NCBI GenBank assembly: GCA_030064845.1
Contig: JASJEC010000015.1
Span: 1 to 64,000 of the forward strand
From: Kiloniellales bacterium
GTDB taxonomy: Bacteria > Pseudomonadota > Alphaproteobacteria > Kiloniellales > JAKSDN01
Length of the DNA: 64,000 nucleotides
Direction: 5' to 3'
How positions within the stretch are numbered: position 1 is the stretch's first letter; each line of letters opens with the position of its first letter. The notes under the pieces are model-generated. The model saw nothing but the letters and a program-made list of their open reading frames with translations, did no database searches and was not told the origin of the DNA. Both the position numbers and the translations under genes were made by a program. Shown piece by piece: positions 37,354 to 46,224 of this stretch.

Positions 37354-38427
37354 TCAGAGCATCGCGGGGACCAGCCGCGCGTAGAGCGCCTCGGCCCGGT
37401 CCCTGGTCTTGCTGCGGTGCGCCGCGACCTCGGGCGGGACCTCCGGCGCCGGCCGGAAGGCCCGGCCGATCTCAGGCGCGCTGGCCCGGTCCAGACCGAG
37501 CAGCTCGCAGAGCTCGCCGCCGACGGCCTCGCCGCGCCGGCAGATGTCCTCGTAGCCCAGCAGGCGGACGCGGTCGAGGCGGCCCGCCACGTGCTCGAAG
37601 GCGGCGACCCAGTAGGCCAGCCAGTAGTCGAGATCCGTCGGCTCGAGCCCCCGCGTCAGGCCGTCGAGGCCCTCGAACCGGAAGGGGCGATGCAGGGCGC
37701 CGAACTCGTAGTGCCCGATGTCCTCCATGTAGCGCCGCGCGAAGGGGTCCTCTCGGTGCCGCTGCAGGAAGGCGAGGTGCTGCCGGTGCAGGGAGGCGGC
37801 GTGGGCCAGGGGCTTGCGCAGGGGAACGAGGATATCCGAATCGGGAAACAGGCCGGGAATGAGGTCGAGCCGCGCGATGTTGCCGTTGTTCTTCGACAGG
37901 TAGCGCCCAATCCGCCGCGCGCCGCCACAGCGCAGCGACACGATCTTCCGGAAATGGCGGAGCATGAAGTCCCGGCCCTCGGCCTTGGCATCGCCGCTCG
38001 ACCAGAGCGCGATCCCCTCGGGACCGTACTTCTCGGGCCAGAAGGTCCGCCAGATGACCTCCTCGAAGGCTTCCGGGCTGTCGTAGCCGATCTCGATGCC
38101 GTCCTTGTGGGCCCGCTCGCGCGGTGCCGCCTGCTTGCGGAACCCGCCGCTGAGCCGCGACCACAGGAGCGGGGCGAGCACGAAGGGCATGTCGCGGTAG
38201 AGATGGGTCGCCAGCTCGGGCGCCGCGTTGAGCGCGGTGAGCAGGATGGTCGTGCCCGCGCGCGGCAGCGAGGTGATGAAGATCGGCGGCCCCATGTCGA
38301 CCCGGCCGAGATCCTTCCCGAAAAGGCTGTCTTCGATCTCGGAGGCCGAGAGCTGAACGTTGGGGAACGAGAAGGCGATCTGATGGACCAGCCGGTCGAG
38401 CCTGGAGTAGTCGCTCAGCGCGGCCAT
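37354..38427 (-). CDS. PAPS-dependent sulfotransferase family protein
   Basis: A 357-residue protein with the 5'-phosphosulfate-binding loop ITSLPRAGTTILL (residues ~51-63) and the 3'-phosphate-binding region LVPLRKPLAHAASLHRQHL, typical of the sulfotransferase fold. LGYEDICRR and the C-terminal RSKTRDRAEAL also fit bacterial members. It transfers sulfate from PAPS to an unknown hydroxyl or amine acceptor. The start MAALSDY overlaps the upstream membrane-protein gene by 13 bases, implying coupled translation; the longer frame would invade that gene much further. Confidence 0.88.
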   Translation of the reverse strand: MAALSDYSRLDRLVHQIAFSFPNVQLSASEIEDSLFGKDLGRVDMGPPIFITSLPRAGTTILLTALNAAPELATHLYRDMPFVLAPLLWSRLSGGFRKQAAPRERAHKDGIEIGYDSPEAFEEVIWRTFWPEKYGPEGIALWSSGDAKAEGRDFMLRHFRKIVSLRCGGARRIGRYLSKNNGNIARLDLIPGLFPDSDILVPLRKPLAHAASLHRQHLAFLQRHREDPFARRYMEDIGHYEFGALHRPFRFEGLDGLTRGLEPTDLDYWLAYWVAAFEHVAGRLDRVRLLGYEDICRRGEAVGGELCELLGLDRASAPEIGRAFRPAPEVPPEVAAHRSKTRDRAEALYARLVPAML

Positions 38428-38804
38428 AAGCGGAGGCTCGCCCAGTACCCGGCGCAGATCGCCACGGTGGCGACGGCGATCACGTCCCAACGCTCCATGA
38501 AATCCAGGGTCGCCGTCATGGGCGACAGCCCGATCCAGTCGCACAGCGCGATCGGCACGAAGGCCGCCGCCAGCGCCAGCAGGCTGCGCAGGATCAGGAT
38601 CGCCGAGAGCGTCAGCAGCCTCAGCGCCGCCGCCTGGACCGCTTGCTCGCGGGCCAGGTCGTCGAGATCGGGCGCGCGCACCGTCGCCGCGGCACCGCGG
38701 GCGATCGTGATCGCCTCTCTGGCGACCTGCATGATCCCGGCGAGCCAGAAGACGACCAGGAAGAGGCCGATCGACGCCGCCGCGATGATGGAAAGGACGA
38801 GCAT
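38415..38804 (-). CDS. Hypothetical membrane protein in sulfotransferase operon
   Basis: A 129-residue protein with three to four hydrophobic helices: residues 1-25, ~60-90 (one long or two short spans) and ~105-125. A charged loop DLDDLAREQAVQ separates the first two. I do not recognise the family. It overlaps the sulfotransferase gene start and follows the small YIGPGAG protein by 28 bases, so all three are probably one operon, with this protein anchoring or passing substrate at the inner membrane (inference). Confidence 0.7.
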   Translation of the reverse strand: MLVLSIIAAASIGLFLVVFWLAGIMQVAREAITIARGAAATVRAPDLDDLAREQAVQAAALRLLTLSAILILRSLLALAAAFVPIALCDWIGLSPMTATLDFMERWDVIAVATVAICAGYWASLRLWPR

Positions 38805-38832
38805 TTAACGTCCCGGTAAGATTGACGAGAGC

Positions 38833-39081
38833 TTAGCTCTGCTGCTGGTCCAGCTGCTGTTCCTCGACCTTCGGCTCCGCACCCTTCCGGTTCCTGAGGA
38901 AGCGCTTCACCGGATACCAGACGAAGCCGACGATCAGGAGGAGGAACGCGCCGACCACGGCAACGGCCGTGCCGATGGCGCTGAGCCCTGCGCCGGGGCC
39001 GATGTAGGCCTGCGCCGGGAACGCGGCGAGCAGCGCCGCGAACACGATGGACAGGCCGATTGCCGGCTTCCTGAACGTCAT
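38833..39081 (-). CDS. Small exported membrane protein with YIGPGAG motif
   Basis: An 82-residue protein starting MTFRKPAIGLS behind a strong GGAGGG site. It has a signal peptide ending in FPAQA, then AYIGPGAGLSAIGTAVAV with a long membrane helix (~30-55), and a basic/acidic tail (RFLRNRKGAEPK, EEQQLDQQQS). Small proteins with YIGPGAG after a signal peptide recur near sulfotransferase and envelope-glycan genes, but I know of no assigned function. It is the first gene of the sulfotransferase operon. Confidence 0.75.
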   Translation of the reverse strand: MTFRKPAIGLSIVFAALLAAFPAQAYIGPGAGLSAIGTAVAVVGAFLLLIVGFVWYPVKRFLRNRKGAEPKVEEQQLDQQQS

Positions 39082-39405
39082 CGAACCCTCCGCCACGGTT
39101 GACCCGCCACTTTGAAGGAAAATCGTAAAGACGCTGTTATCGATCGGGGCTGCCACGGGGGCTCCCGGCTGGCCGGCGCGGCACAGCTCTGGGTCAGAGG
39201 TACAAACAAGGTTCACGGAATTAAGGGATTGCCCCAGGCGATTCCATTCGATCGCGATCTGCTCTAGAGTCACGGCTCGTCTGCCGCCACTGTGACCCAG
39301 AGCAAGTTTGTGCGGGACGCCCACGGTGTAGGGTGAACGAGGCTCGGCCCGCCAACGCCGCGCGGCGGGCTGGCCCAGCGACGCGGGAGAGAGAGGGGGG
39401 ATGGG
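39082..39405. other. Divergent intergenic region before RND pump operon
   Basis: This 324-base stretch separates the YIGPGAG gene (minus) from the RND adaptor gene (plus). It contains a degenerate half-copy of the hairpin repeat. No coding sequence is convincing. The GAGAGGGGGG run at its end is the ribosome binding site of the adaptor gene. Confidence 0.5.
39231..39266 (+). repeat. Degenerate half-copy of the GATCTGCTCTA hairpin repeat
   Basis: The segment GCCCCAGGCGATTCCATTCG followed by GCGATCTGCTCTA matches the right half of the hairpins at 50989-51126 with several differences. The left arm is missing. Confidence 0.55.
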
Positions 39406-40515
39406 ATGCGCTCGACTGCGATTCGGCTCGGCTTGTGCACGGTGCTCTTGGCTTTCACGGCGGCCTGCGACGAGCAGCCGCCGCCGATCGAGCAGCCCGC
39501 ACGGCCGATCAGGACCTTTACCGTTACCGAAGTGGCCAGCGGCCAGGTCCGGCGGTTCTCCGCCGTCATCGAGGCCAGCGACTCTTCCAGCCTGAGCTTC
39601 CAGATCACCGGCAACGTGCAGAAGGTCGCGGTCAATCAGGGCGATCAGGTGACCGCGGGACAGGTCCTGGCGGTGCTCGACCAGGAGCCCTTCAAATTGA
39701 GCGTGCAGGCGGCCCAGGCGGATCTCCAGACGACTCGGGCGAACCTGGCGCAGGCGAAGGCGGAGTACGAGAGGCAGAAGACCCTCTACGAGCAGGGATG
39801 GGTCGCGCGCGCCCGTTTCGACAACGCGGAGCGCGACTATCGCGCCACCCTGAGCCGCGTCGACTACGCGGTCGCCAGGCTCAGCCTGGCCGAGAGAGAC
39901 CTCAGAAACACGACGCTGACCGCCCCCTTCGACGGGTTCATCTCGCTCCGAACGGTCGATGCCTTCGTCGAGGTCCGCGCCGGCCAGGAACTGTTCAGGA
40001 TCGATGCCGAGGGCGGTTTGGACGCCGCCTTCGGGGTGCCCGAAACGACCATCGCGCAGATCATTCTGGGCATGCCGGCCTCGGTCAAGCTTCCCCAGTT
40101 CGCAGAGGCGGTGGAGGCCCTGGTCACCGAGGTCGGCAGCGCCGCGGGCGCCGGCAACACCTTCCCGGTCAACGCGGCATTGATCGAGCCGCCGGCCGGG
40201 ATGCGCCCCGGCATGTCGGCCGAAGTGACGGTGACCCTGGCGGACGAGGCCGGTGAGACCGGCTACCTGGTCCCGCTCTCGGCCGTCACCCCCGGCGAAG
40301 GGCCGGAGCAGGGCTTCGTCTTCGTCTACGAACCCGGGAGCGGAACCGTGCGCCGTACGCCGGTCAAGCCCACGGTCACGCTGGCAAGCAACATGGTCGC
40401 CGTGACCGGCGTCGCGGCCGGGGACATCGTGGCCACGGCTGGGGCGAACTTCCTGGTCGACGGTCAGGCTGTCGAACTCATGGCGCCGCCGGCCGGCGGC
40501 GGGGCCCCGGGTTAG
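39406..40515 (+). CDS. RND efflux periplasmic adaptor (lipoprotein)
   Basis: A 369-residue membrane-fusion protein with a lipobox (AFTAACDE), so it is anchored to the inner membrane by lipid. Lipoyl halves flank a helical hairpin: SFQITGNVQKVAVNQGDQV (~65-83), coiled coil (~100-160, TTRANLAQAKAEYERQK), then LRNTTLTAPFDGFISLRTVD. A beta-barrel and membrane-proximal domain follow. It bridges the RND pump to an outer-membrane channel. It sits ten bases before the pump gene in a two-gene operon; no channel gene is present. Confidence 0.92.
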   Translation: MRSTAIRLGLCTVLLAFTAACDEQPPPIEQPARPIRTFTVTEVASGQVRRFSAVIEASDSSSLSFQITGNVQKVAVNQGDQVTAGQVLAVLDQEPFKLSVQAAQADLQTTRANLAQAKAEYERQKTLYEQGWVARARFDNAERDYRATLSRVDYAVARLSLAERDLRNTTLTAPFDGFISLRTVDAFVEVRAGQELFRIDAEGGLDAAFGVPETTIAQIILGMPASVKLPQFAEAVEALVTEVGSAAGAGNTFPVNAALIEPPAGMRPGMSAEVTVTLADEAGETGYLVPLSAVTPGEGPEQGFVFVYEPGSGTVRRTPVKPTVTLASNMVAVTGVAAGDIVATAGANFLVDGQAVELMAPPAGGGAPG

Positions 40516-40525
40516 GGCCCGGAGC

Positions 40526-43500
40526 ATGTTCGGAAAGATCACCGAGTTCGCGATCGAGACCAACCGAATCACGGTCATTTTCCTGCTCGCCATCCCCCTG
40601 GTCGGGTTTCTGATCTTTCTCGACTATCCGCGCCAGGAAGACCCCTCGATCGAGATCCGCGAGGCCATCGTCGTGACCTCGTTCCCGGGGATGGACGTCT
40701 ACGAGATCGAGGACCTGATCACCTTCGAGGTGGAGGAAAAGGTCCGCGAGATCGGCGAGGTCGACGACATCTGGTCCTACTCCAAGGCCGGAACCTCCAT
40801 CGTCCACCTGGAGCTGGACGACTGGGTGCAGGGCGAGGACATCGACCTGGTCTGGAAGGACCTGCGCAACAAGATGGACGACCTCAGGCCGACCCTGCCG
40901 GACGGGACCATCGGCCCCGTCGTCAACGACGACGTCGGCCTGACGGCGGTGGCGACCATCGCCCTGTGGAGCGACGGCTTTTCGCTCGAGGAGATGCGCC
41001 GCGTGGCGCGCGAGGCCCGGCGACGGCTCGACGCCCTGGCCGGGGTGGAACGGGTCGAGACCTTCGGTGTCCAACAGGAAAGGGTGTTCCTGGAGGTCTC
41101 GAACACGCGGCTGGCGCGGCTCGGGATACGGCCGGGCATGATCGTCGAGACGCTGCGGGACCAGAACATCCTGCTGCCCGGGGGCGTGATAGACGCCTAC
41201 GGCCAGAACGTCTCCATCGAGGCGACCGGGACCTTCGACAGCGTCGAGGAGATCGCCGAGGTCCTCATTCCCCTGCCCGACAGCGACCAGACGATCCCGC
41301 TCAAGGACATCGTCGAGGTCAGGCGAGACTACGCCGACCCCGCCGACCGGCCGGTCTTCTTCAACGGCAGTCCGGCGATCGTGCTCAGCGTCACGATCCT
41401 GGACGGCGTCAACTCGGTCGAGTTCGGCGACCGCCTGACCCAGCGGATCGAGGAGATCAAGCAGACCCTGCCGTTCGGCTACTTCCTCGAGTACGCCACC
41501 TTCCAGCCGGTCCTGGTCGAGCGGGCGGTCAACGGCGCTCTGGTGAACCTGGCCCAAACGCTGGTCATCGTGCTCATCGTGGTCGTGCTTTTCCTGGGCG
41601 TGCGGACCGGCCTCATCGTCGGGTCTTTCGTACCGCTGACCATCCTGCTCGGCCTGATCGGCATGTCGGTGCTCGACGTCGAACTGCAGCGCATGTCGAT
41701 CGCGACCATGATCATCGCCCTGGGCCTGATGGTCGATGCCGCGATCGTCGTCGCCGAGAACATCCGCAACCGGATCGAGCAGGGCGAGGACCGCAAGCAG
41801 GCTGCGATCGACGCGGGCCGGAACCTGGGGCTGCCGCTCCTGACCTCCACGGTGACCACGATCCTCGCCTTCATGCCGATCGCGCTCGCCGTCGGCAGCG
41901 TCGGCGAGTACACGCGGTCGATCGGACAGGTCGTGACCCTGGTCCTCATGGGGGCTTGGTTCATGTCGATGTTCATGACCCCGACCATGTGCTACTGGTT
42001 CCTCAAGGCCCCGCCGCAGACCGGGCAGGCGACCGAGAAGACGGATCTCTACGACTCCCCCTTCTACCGGCGCTATCGGGTCTTTCTCGAGACGCTCCTG
42101 CGGCAGCGCACGATCTGCATCGCGGTGGTCGCCACCATCGTGCTCGCCGTGGTTCTTCTGTCGCGCTTCGTGGTTCAGGAGTTCTTTCCGGCCAACGACC
42201 GCAACCAGTACCTGGTCTACATCGACCTCGAGGCGGGAGCGCATATCGACGAGACGACCCGGGTGGTCCGGGGCCTGAGCGACTGGCTGAAGGACGGGTC
42301 GATCAATCCCGAAGTCACAAGTACCGTCGCCTACGCTGGCAGCGGCGGGCCGCGCTTCTTCCTCTCCCTCACGCCGATCAATCCCGACCCCCACGTCGCC
42401 TTCCTCCTGGTGGAGACTGAGTCCAACACCCAGGTCCCCGAGATGCTGGCGCGGACCCGCCGCCATATCGAGGTCACCTACCCCGAGGCGCAGGGCCAGG
42501 TGAAGGCCATGTGGCTGGGGGCGTCGGAGACCGGCCTGGTCGAGTTCCGCATCAGCGGCGCCGACGAGACCGTCCTCATGTCGCGGGCGGAGCACCTGCT
42601 GAACGGGCTCCGCGCCATCCCCGGCACCATCCACGCCAAGCAGGACTGGGAGAACCGGGTCCTCAAGGTCGAGGTCGTGGTCGACCAGAACCGGGCGCGA
42701 CGCGCGGGCGTGACCTCGGCGGACATCGCCAGCACGCTGGGCGCCTTCGTCAGCGGCGGCACGATCACGGACTACCGCGAGGGCGACGCAGTGATCCCGG
42801 TCATGCTGCGCGGCGTCGAGGGCGAGCGCGATCAGCTGTCGAGCCTCTCGGCCATGAACGTCTATTCCAGCGCCAGGGGCACCAACGTGCCGCTCACGCA
42901 GATCGCCGACATCCAGACCGTCTGGGACCCCTACTTCGTCAACCGGCGCAACCTGGAGCGCACCATCACGGTGAGCGCCAACCACGTCCATCTCAAGGCG
43001 GGTCAGCTGGTCGAGGCCATGATGCCGGCCATCGAGACCCTCGACCTGCCGCCCGGTTATCGCTGGGAGATGGGCGGCGAACTGGAGGACGCGGAGATAG
43101 CACAGGGACATCTCTTCGCGAGCTTCCCCCTGGCCGGCATGCTGATCGTCATCCTGCTGGTCTGGCAGTTCAACTCGGTGCGCCGCGCCGGCATCATCCT
43201 GCTGACCATTCCCATGGCCGTCGTCGGCTCGATCGTGGGGCTGCTGGTGACCGGCGCGCCCTTCGGCTTCATGACGCTGCTCGGCCTCCTGAGCCTGGCC
43301 GGCATCATCATCAACAATGGCATCATCCTGATCGACAGCATCGAGGCCGAGCGCAAGGCCGGCGCCGAACCCTACGACGCGATCGTGAACGCGGCGGTCT
43401 CGCGCTTCCGGCCGATCCTGATGACCACGATCACCACGCTCTTGGGCCTCATGCCGCTGATCGTCTGGCAGGACCCGCTGTTCTACGGCATGGCGATCGT

Positions 43501-43594
43501 GATCTCCTTCGGGCTCGCGCTCGGTACCGTCCTCACCCTGGGCGTCGTGCCGGTGATCTACAGCCTGTTCTTCCGCGTCGCGGCGCCGAAGTAG
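40526..43594 (+). CDS. RND efflux transporter permease
   Basis: A 1,022-residue HAE-type RND pump with 12 membrane helices and two large periplasmic loops. Helix 4 carries ALGLMVDAAIVVAENI, in which the AcrB Asp-Asp proton pair is reduced to one Asp (Asp-Ala). Helices 10-12 show PMAVVGSIVGLLVTG and SLAGIIINNGIILIDSIE (given in part). It uses the proton gradient to export compounds from the periplasm or membrane. The substrate is unknown. A normal length and an operon with the adaptor support function. Confidence 0.93.
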   Translation: MFGKITEFAIETNRITVIFLLAIPLVGFLIFLDYPRQEDPSIEIREAIVVTSFPGMDVYEIEDLITFEVEEKVREIGEVDDIWSYSKAGTSIVHLELDDWVQGEDIDLVWKDLRNKMDDLRPTLPDGTIGPVVNDDVGLTAVATIALWSDGFSLEEMRRVAREARRRLDALAGVERVETFGVQQERVFLEVSNTRLARLGIRPGMIVETLRDQNILLPGGVIDAYGQNVSIEATGTFDSVEEIAEVLIPLPDSDQTIPLKDIVEVRRDYADPADRPVFFNGSPAIVLSVTILDGVNSVEFGDRLTQRIEEIKQTLPFGYFLEYATFQPVLVERAVNGALVNLAQTLVIVLIVVVLFLGVRTGLIVGSFVPLTILLGLIGMSVLDVELQRMSIATMIIALGLMVDAAIVVAENIRNRIEQGEDRKQAAIDAGRNLGLPLLTSTVTTILAFMPIALAVGSVGEYTRSIGQVVTLVLMGAWFMSMFMTPTMCYWFLKAPPQTGQATEKTDLYDSPFYRRYRVFLETLLRQRTICIAVVATIVLAVVLLSRFVVQEFFPANDRNQYLVYIDLEAGAHIDETTRVVRGLSDWLKDGSINPEVTSTVAYAGSGGPRFFLSLTPINPDPHVAFLLVETESNTQVPEMLARTRRHIEVTYPEAQGQVKAMWLGASETGLVEFRISGADETVLMSRAEHLLNGLRAIPGTIHAKQDWENRVLKVEVVVDQNRARRAGVTSADIASTLGAFVSGGTITDYREGDAVIPVMLRGVEGERDQLSSLSAMNVYSSARGTNVPLTQIADIQTVWDPYFVNRRNLERTITVSANHVHLKAGQLVEAMMPAIETLDLPPGYRWEMGGELEDAEIAQGHLFASFPLAGMLIVILLVWQFNSVRRAGIILLTIPMAVVGSIVGLLVTGAPFGFMTLLGLLSLAGIIINNGIILIDSIEAERKAGAEPYDAIVNAAVSRFRPILMTTITTLLGLMPLIVWQDPLFYGMAIVISFGLALGTVLTLGVVPVIYSLFFRVAAPK

Positions 43595-43645
43595 TCGGGC
43601 AGCCTACCTGCCGGCTCGCCGCCCGCTCCGTTCGGGCGCCGACGA

Positions 43646-44422
43646 TCAGAAGTCGGCCTGCGGCAAGTGCTCGAGCAACAGGATCAGGGCGGTGAAGACG
43701 GTCACGCCGGCCAGGAACGGCCAGAACGAACCGCGCTGCTCCATCGACATCTTCTCGCCGATGGTCGAGATCAGCATGACGCCGGCCAGGAACGCGAACC
43801 ACAGGGCGACGACGTTGGTGGAGACTTCGATCAGCACGCCGAGGACCCAGCCGAGCAGAAGGGAGACGGCCAGGAGCCATTTGCTCCGGCGCTCGTAGAC
43901 CTCCGGACGCTGCTTGCGCAGACCGTAGTCGGTGACCAGGAACAGGGCCCCCATGCCGAACACGATCAGGCCCATGGACAGGAGGCCGAGGTGGAGGCGA
44001 TTGACGATCAGATAGCCGATCAGCACGCTGTAGGCGCAATAGCCGATCACGGTCGCGGCGGCGGCCGCGTGATAGCGTAGCGGCGACGTGAGGTTTGGCC
44101 CCTGAGCGCCGTAGGTGGCGACGCGCGAAACGCCGTAGTAGGCGACCAGGCCCACCATGGCCGCGAGGTAGGCGTGGTGCTCCAGAAATCCGCGCAGCCC
44201 GGTATCGGCGCTCGCTATGAAGCTGTCTTGCTTCTCCGCCAGCTTGGGCAGTATGCGCATCAGGCAATAGGCGAGCGATGCCCCCGCGCCCGCGGACAGC
44301 AGCGCGTTGCGCGCGGCGCTGCCGAGACGATCCAGCAGCTTCACGAAGAGATGGACCAGGGCCAGCAGGGAAACGGCGATCAGCGATTCGATCGCGTTAG
44401 CCGGGGACGTCGCGAGCGTCAC
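43646..44422 (-). CDS. Hypothetical polytopic membrane protein
   Basis: A 258-residue protein with about seven or eight hydrophobic helices. The segment GAGASLAYCLMRILPKLAEKQ recalls helix 2 of ZIP metal transporters (with a helix, Gly and Pro-Lys end), but the usual metal-binding His cluster of helix 4 is not obvious. The start codon is GTG. It is convergent with the RND operon, 51 bases apart. It may be a divergent ZIP-like protein or unrelated; function unknown. Confidence 0.65.
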   Translation of the reverse strand: MTLATSPANAIESLIAVSLLALVHLFVKLLDRLGSAARNALLSAGAGASLAYCLMRILPKLAEKQDSFIASADTGLRGFLEHHAYLAAMVGLVAYYGVSRVATYGAQGPNLTSPLRYHAAAAATVIGYCAYSVLIGYLIVNRLHLGLLSMGLIVFGMGALFLVTDYGLRKQRPEVYERRSKWLLAVSLLLGWVLGVLIEVSTNVVALWFAFLAGVMLISTIGEKMSMEQRGSFWPFLAGVTVFTALILLLEHLPQADF

Positions 44423-44477
44423 GAGCGCGGCAGCCTTGCTGCCGAGGGCATCAAAGTCATTTCAACCGGCGTTTCCC

Positions 44478-44747
44478 TAGGGCCCGTTGACACTCACGGC
44501 GCGCTCCTGGCGGGAGCGCATTTGCGCCGGGGCTAGGAGCGGGAGGCGCCGTGGGGTGGGGCCCCACAAGGCCTTCCGCGACGCCTCCCCGGCGCAAATG
44601 CGCCCCGTCCCGAAGGGATCCGGCGAAATCGGCCCGCTGCCGCGTTGCTCGTCGTTGAATATGCTCGGCATGTCCTTCCTCCTCGCGCCTAACAGCAGGC
44701 CGATTTCACTCGGACCAGGAGCGCGACGTGAGTGTCAACAGGCCCTA
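44478..44747. mobile_element. MITE-like element with 30-bp terminal inverted repeats
   Basis: A 270-bp non-coding element. The left end reads AGGGCCCGTTGACACTCACG and the right end is its reverse complement with one difference; the match extends on to about 32 bp with two differences. Both ends are bounded by TA, the target duplicated by IS630/Tc1-mariner transposons. Inside lies a second inverted pair (around 44518-44533 and 44588-44603, GCATTTGCGCCGGGG), making a nested palindrome. No transposase is encoded. Its right end touches the first two-hairpin element. Confidence 0.75.
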
Positions 44748-44885
44748 AAGCGGATCATGTTTAGATGGAACCACTTCGTGGTTGCCAACTAAACATGTGA
44801 AGCCGCTCTACATCCTAGGTTTAGAGCAGATTGACCGGGTTTGATGGATCGCCTCCGGCGATTCAATCAAACCCGGATCTGCTCT
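44747..44885. repeat. Two-hairpin element, copy 1 (order B-A)
   Basis: Hairpin B (44747-44809) has arms AAAGCGGATCATGTTTAGAT and complement around GTGGTTG; hairpin A (44824-44885) has arms AGAGCAGATTGACCGGGTTT and the complement ending GATCTGCTCT. A 14-base linker joins them. Copies 2 and 3 show the reverse order, so this copy is inverted relative to them. Ends are bounded by TA. Confidence 0.85.
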
Positions 44886-45056
44886 AGGCGAAGGCCCGCG
44901 ATCCCATCGAGCCTGACCGGAATCCGGTCGGCGCGCAAGCCACCCGAGAGCGCCCGCTGACGAGCGGGTATCGGTCATGGACTTTGTCCGCGCTTCGCAA
45001 TGGGGAGCGTATGAAATAGGCTAAGCGCTCGTCCGCTCCACAGGGAGGATGAACCG

Positions 45057-45677
45057 GTGACCGAACCAGAGCTTACGAGGCTCGCCGCGCGCACCGGCAC
45101 GGCGATGCGGGTCGCCAGGGGAGAGGCGCTCAGGATCGTCAACCTCTATGGCTCCCAGGTGGTCGATTGTTGGGCATTCAACGCCGAAGACCTCGACGAA
45201 TGGATGTCGATGCCCCACACACGCAACGCCTGCCGAAGGCTCACGCCGGCCGTCGGCGAGAGTTTCGTCACCAACCTCAGGCGGCCGATCCTCACGCTCG
45301 CCGAAGACACCTCGCCCGGCGTCCACGACACGCTGATCCCCTGCTGCGATGCCGCCCGCTACAAGGAACTAGGTTGCGAGGACCACGCCAACTGCGCCGA
45401 CAACATGGCCGATGGCCTGCGGAAGCTCGGCATCGCTCCGCCGTTGCCACCGGCGCCGCTCAACCTTTTCATGAATGTCCCGGTTGGCCCCACCGGACGG
45501 CTCGAGATCGCCCCGCCGGTCTCGGCCCCTGACGATCATGTCGTGTTGCGCGCCGAGATGGACGTCATCGTCGCGCTCTCGGCCTGCCCCCACGACATCT
45601 TTCCGGTCAATGGCGCCGACGCGACACCTCGCGACGTCGCCTACGCTGTTCGTCCCGCGGCCAGGGATGCTGCGTAG
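45057..45677 (+). CDS. DUF1989 / urea carboxylase-associated family protein
   Basis: The 206-residue cytosolic protein has the family pattern GSQVVDCWAFNAED, MPHTRNACRRLTP, HDTLIPCCDAARY, CADNMADGL, LNLFMNVPV and the late ACPHDIFPVNG. DUF1989 proteins accompany urea amidolyase and guanidine carboxylation genes, and conserved Cys/His/Asp residues suggest a metal site; the reaction is not settled here. GTG start with AGGGAGG eight bases upstream. No urea carboxylase gene is nearby. It and the next small gene are enclosed by inverted copies of the two-hairpin element. Confidence 0.88.
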   Translation: MTEPELTRLAARTGTAMRVARGEALRIVNLYGSQVVDCWAFNAEDLDEWMSMPHTRNACRRLTPAVGESFVTNLRRPILTLAEDTSPGVHDTLIPCCDAARYKELGCEDHANCADNMADGLRKLGIAPPLPPAPLNLFMNVPVGPTGRLEIAPPVSAPDDHVVLRAEMDVIVALSACPHDIFPVNGADATPRDVAYAVRPAARDAA

Positions 45678-45733
45678 GCGCCGGGGTCGCCAGCACCCTT
45701 TCGTTCGGCCTTTGCGGTGTTCGCGATCGCCCG

Positions 45734-45970
45734 TTAGCCGAAGGAGCGAAACACGGAGCGGGTATGCGCCTGCCCCTTGAGCGCTTCCACAACCTCGCGC
45801 CCCGCGGGAGTCACCTCTCCGACGGCATCGATCCAGCCCCGTTCGCTGGCGGCGGCTTCCCCGTCGGAATCATCCGCACTGCCGAGCTGCCTGGCGACGA
45901 ACATGATGTCCAGGCGGCAGACATCGCTGTCGTCCGCGTCGATTACGATCTGCTCGGGTGTATCCGTCAT
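45734..45970 (-). CDS. Hypothetical small acidic protein
   Basis: A 78-residue soluble protein starting MTDTPEQIVIDADDSDV, with LDIMFVARQLGS and GWIDAVGEVTPAGREVVEAL. The latter looks like the wing and last helix of a small winged-helix or the C-terminal part of a regulator, but the evidence is weak. The start has CAGGGCA just upstream. A longer frame to 46081 runs into the flanking repeat and is not preferred. Function unknown. Confidence 0.55.
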   Translation of the reverse strand: MTDTPEQIVIDADDSDVCRLDIMFVARQLGSADDSDGEAAASERGWIDAVGEVTPAGREVVEALKGQAHTRSVFRSFG

Positions 45971-46087
45971 TGCCCTGCCGCCTCTGTGAGTACCGAAGGA
46001 TTTACGAGCAACGCCGAGAAGTGGATGACCCGATCCTCGTCGCCGCGGACAATCGGTCGGAGCCGTGGCACGCCGATCCATGACCCT

Positions 46088-46224
46088 AGAGCAGATCCGG
46101 GTTACTTAATCGCCGGAGGCGATCCATCAAACCCGGTGAATCTGCTCTAAACCTAGAATGTAGAGCGGATTCAGATGTTTAGTTGGAGACCACCAAGTGG
46201 TCCCATCTAAACATGATCCGTTCT
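46088..46224. repeat. Two-hairpin element, copy 2 (order A-B)
   Basis: Hairpin A at 46088-46148 (arms AGAGCAGATCCGGGTT), linker AAACCTAGAATGT, hairpin B at 46162-46224 (AGAGCGGATTCAGATGTTTA). The B end contains part of the TAG stop codon of the EamA-type gene. Inverted relative to copy 1. Confidence 0.85.

Noticed and set aside
44487-44792. Small plus-strand frame across the MITE-like element
   Set aside because: It runs through inverted repeats and into the next repeat; no ribosome binding site or family resemblance.
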